DNA from: Aspidiotus rigidus
Lineage: Eukaryota > Arthropoda > Insecta > Hemiptera > Diaspididae
Direction of reading: 5' to 3'
Assembly (NCBI GenBank): GCA_035079385.1
Contig: JAVHKY010000004.1
Span: 21,317,001-21,381,000 of the forward strand
DNA: 64,000 bases
A program made the position numbers and the translations under genes. This document shows, piece by piece, positions 62,660 through 64,000 of this stretch. The notes beneath the pieces are model-generated. The model was not told the DNA's origin. It saw only the letters and a list, made by a program, of their open reading frames with translations, and ran no database searches. Numbering within the stretch: the first letter of the stretch is position 1; each line of letters begins with the position of its first letter.

Positions 62660-64000
62660 TCGTTTTTTCATTTCAATTATGCCTAGTTTCAAAACCTATC
62701 CCATAATCGTATTTATGTATCATAGAGAATACGTTTTGACACATTTCCAAGAATATCACACGTAACTACTATCTATCGTAAAATTGTGCCATTCGAATCA
62801 ATGTTTCGTCACCTAGAGACTAAGTTTTTCCTATACTCTATTAATCTTTTTATTTCAGCGAACATCTTTATCATGTATTTTAGAAATAGCATATCAGTAC
62901 ATATTTATTATATCGCGATTGTTCCTGCCCCATTAAAAAAAAAAAAAAACTTGGGAGGAAGCGGTAACGCCACATATTTGTATTTAATAAAATTTTCCGT
63001 TAACGTAAATCTCTAGGCCTATATGTTTCACCTTCTCGGAAATCTATTCGAAACAAAATTAAAACTGCTGACTCGTAAACAATCGCGCACATTGCGATAA
63101 ACCTATTTCCTCATTTGGTCTTAAAATTATAATGATTAATCTCCCATCACAACCCTTGATTATAACATAATTTGAAGAAAGTATAGGGACAATCGCCTCG
63201 TAGAACTAACCGTAGTTGATAATCGACGATCATTATTGTATTTTCACCTGTGCAAAAACGATGTAAATAAAGAAAACTCTTTTTATGCTTCTCGAGTGTT
63301 ATTTTCTATCATCACAAAACAAAATCGTGAAATTAAATGAAAGAGCGCACGTACTATTCACCAAACAAAATAATGCGTCTTCTTCTTCACTCAAGCCAAT
63401 ATTATTTATTTTCATTTCAACATTCTTGTAAAAGACTTTTTTCCCCTAAGCTAAAGCTAGAAATCTTTAAAAATAAGACTTATTTTTAATCATTAATTTA
63501 TATGATATTCCCACCAAGAAAGTAGCCCATTATTGCAAAGCTGAAATGCTTGTGAAAAGAAATTATAAATAAAAAAAAATAAATAAAAATTAAGTCCGAA
63601 CGTCCGTACAGTTTGCACGATCAGAGAAATAAAGCCTTCGGTCAACCATTTTGCGCTCTTTAGTTTGGGCACCGGTACAATTAATAATTATGAGGGGTAT
63701 CATGAAATTATTTTATTCGTCATCGATGCGATCAGAAAAGAGAATTTAGGCCTAAATGTGAAATGAAACCGCCAATATAAAAATTTATTGCTAAGAATAT
63801 AGCCATGTGTTACATTATCAAACCTTCCCTAGAGAATTATCAAAAAAATGTAGATTAGTCGATAGAACGAGAGACCACGTCCACAAAATAAAATTTACGT
63901 CTTCCTATAATAATTCCATCTCTTAAAACGTTAATTCTAACACACGGCCGTGATTGCAGTGCTCGTCAGTCTTCGTCAAGCCCGTGTTACTTCCAAGGTC
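62660..64000. other. AT-rich spacer, no gene seen (apart from the duplicate at 62969-63215)
   Basis: Only low-complexity sequence and short frames. Confidence 0.5.

Larger units (their letters stand above)
61291..63215. repeat. direct duplication (61291-61890 and 62969-63215)
   Basis: Both copies contain TATGTTTCACCTTCTCG, AAATCTATTCGAA, GCTGACTCGTAA, TTTGGTCTTAAAATT and TAATTTGAAGAAAGTA with CAATCGCCTCGTAGAAC. The first copy carries the MITE at 61434-61802; the second does not. Confidence 0.85.

Overview
The window is eukaryotic nuclear DNA, most likely from an insect. Short GT-AG introns, AT-rich spacers and the mix of mobile elements (RTE-like LINEs, Penelope-like, Ty3/gypsy of CsRn1 type, BEL/Pao, Ty1/copia, MULE, hAT and mariner MITEs) all fit an arthropod. 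The order is not decided by the sequence. No housekeeping gene was recognised. All names come from reading motifs; nothing was searched.

Layout. 1-4300: decayed LINE and gag remnants and the first hairpins. 4623-28005: a cluster of decayed C2H2 zinc-finger modules on the minus strand, present as several paralogous copies that have been split by insertions. These insertions include nested elements at 5311-7362 (one hAT-like with a perfect 8-bp target duplication), a complete Ty3/gypsy retrotransposon at 10562-16004 with LTRs that look identical base for base, and a gag-only LTR element at 21130-24157 whose leader is a series of repeated hairpins. 27308-35970: remnants of a Penelope-like element, copia integrase, an RTE-like LINE, a MULE transposase and a BEL/Pao gag. 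37079-37666 may be a solo LTR. 39490-43770: a permuted LINE remnant, an F-box gene with one frameshift, an ORF with a PB1-like motif, and a spliced MULE-like DDE gene. 47045-47723: a convincing two-exon small gene followed by a tRNA-like sequence. 50876-54085: an RNase H-like ORF followed by two large ORFs of unknown family, the least explained coding block. 56177-61802: a run of MITEs with clear target-site duplications. The right end has candidate small exons on the minus strand and otherwise AT-rich spacer.

The gypsy element is the only gene set that looks functional as a unit: gag and pol overlap, and a UUUAAAC heptamer with a following stem-loop sits exactly where a -1 frameshift is needed. 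Two patterns stand out beyond ordinary repeats. One is a family of about 120-400 bp inverted repeats, some built around hammerhead-ribozyme-like cores typical of Penelope-like elements. The other is the iterated stem-loop leader of the gag-only LTR element, which is also flanked by an unexpected 76-bp direct duplication.
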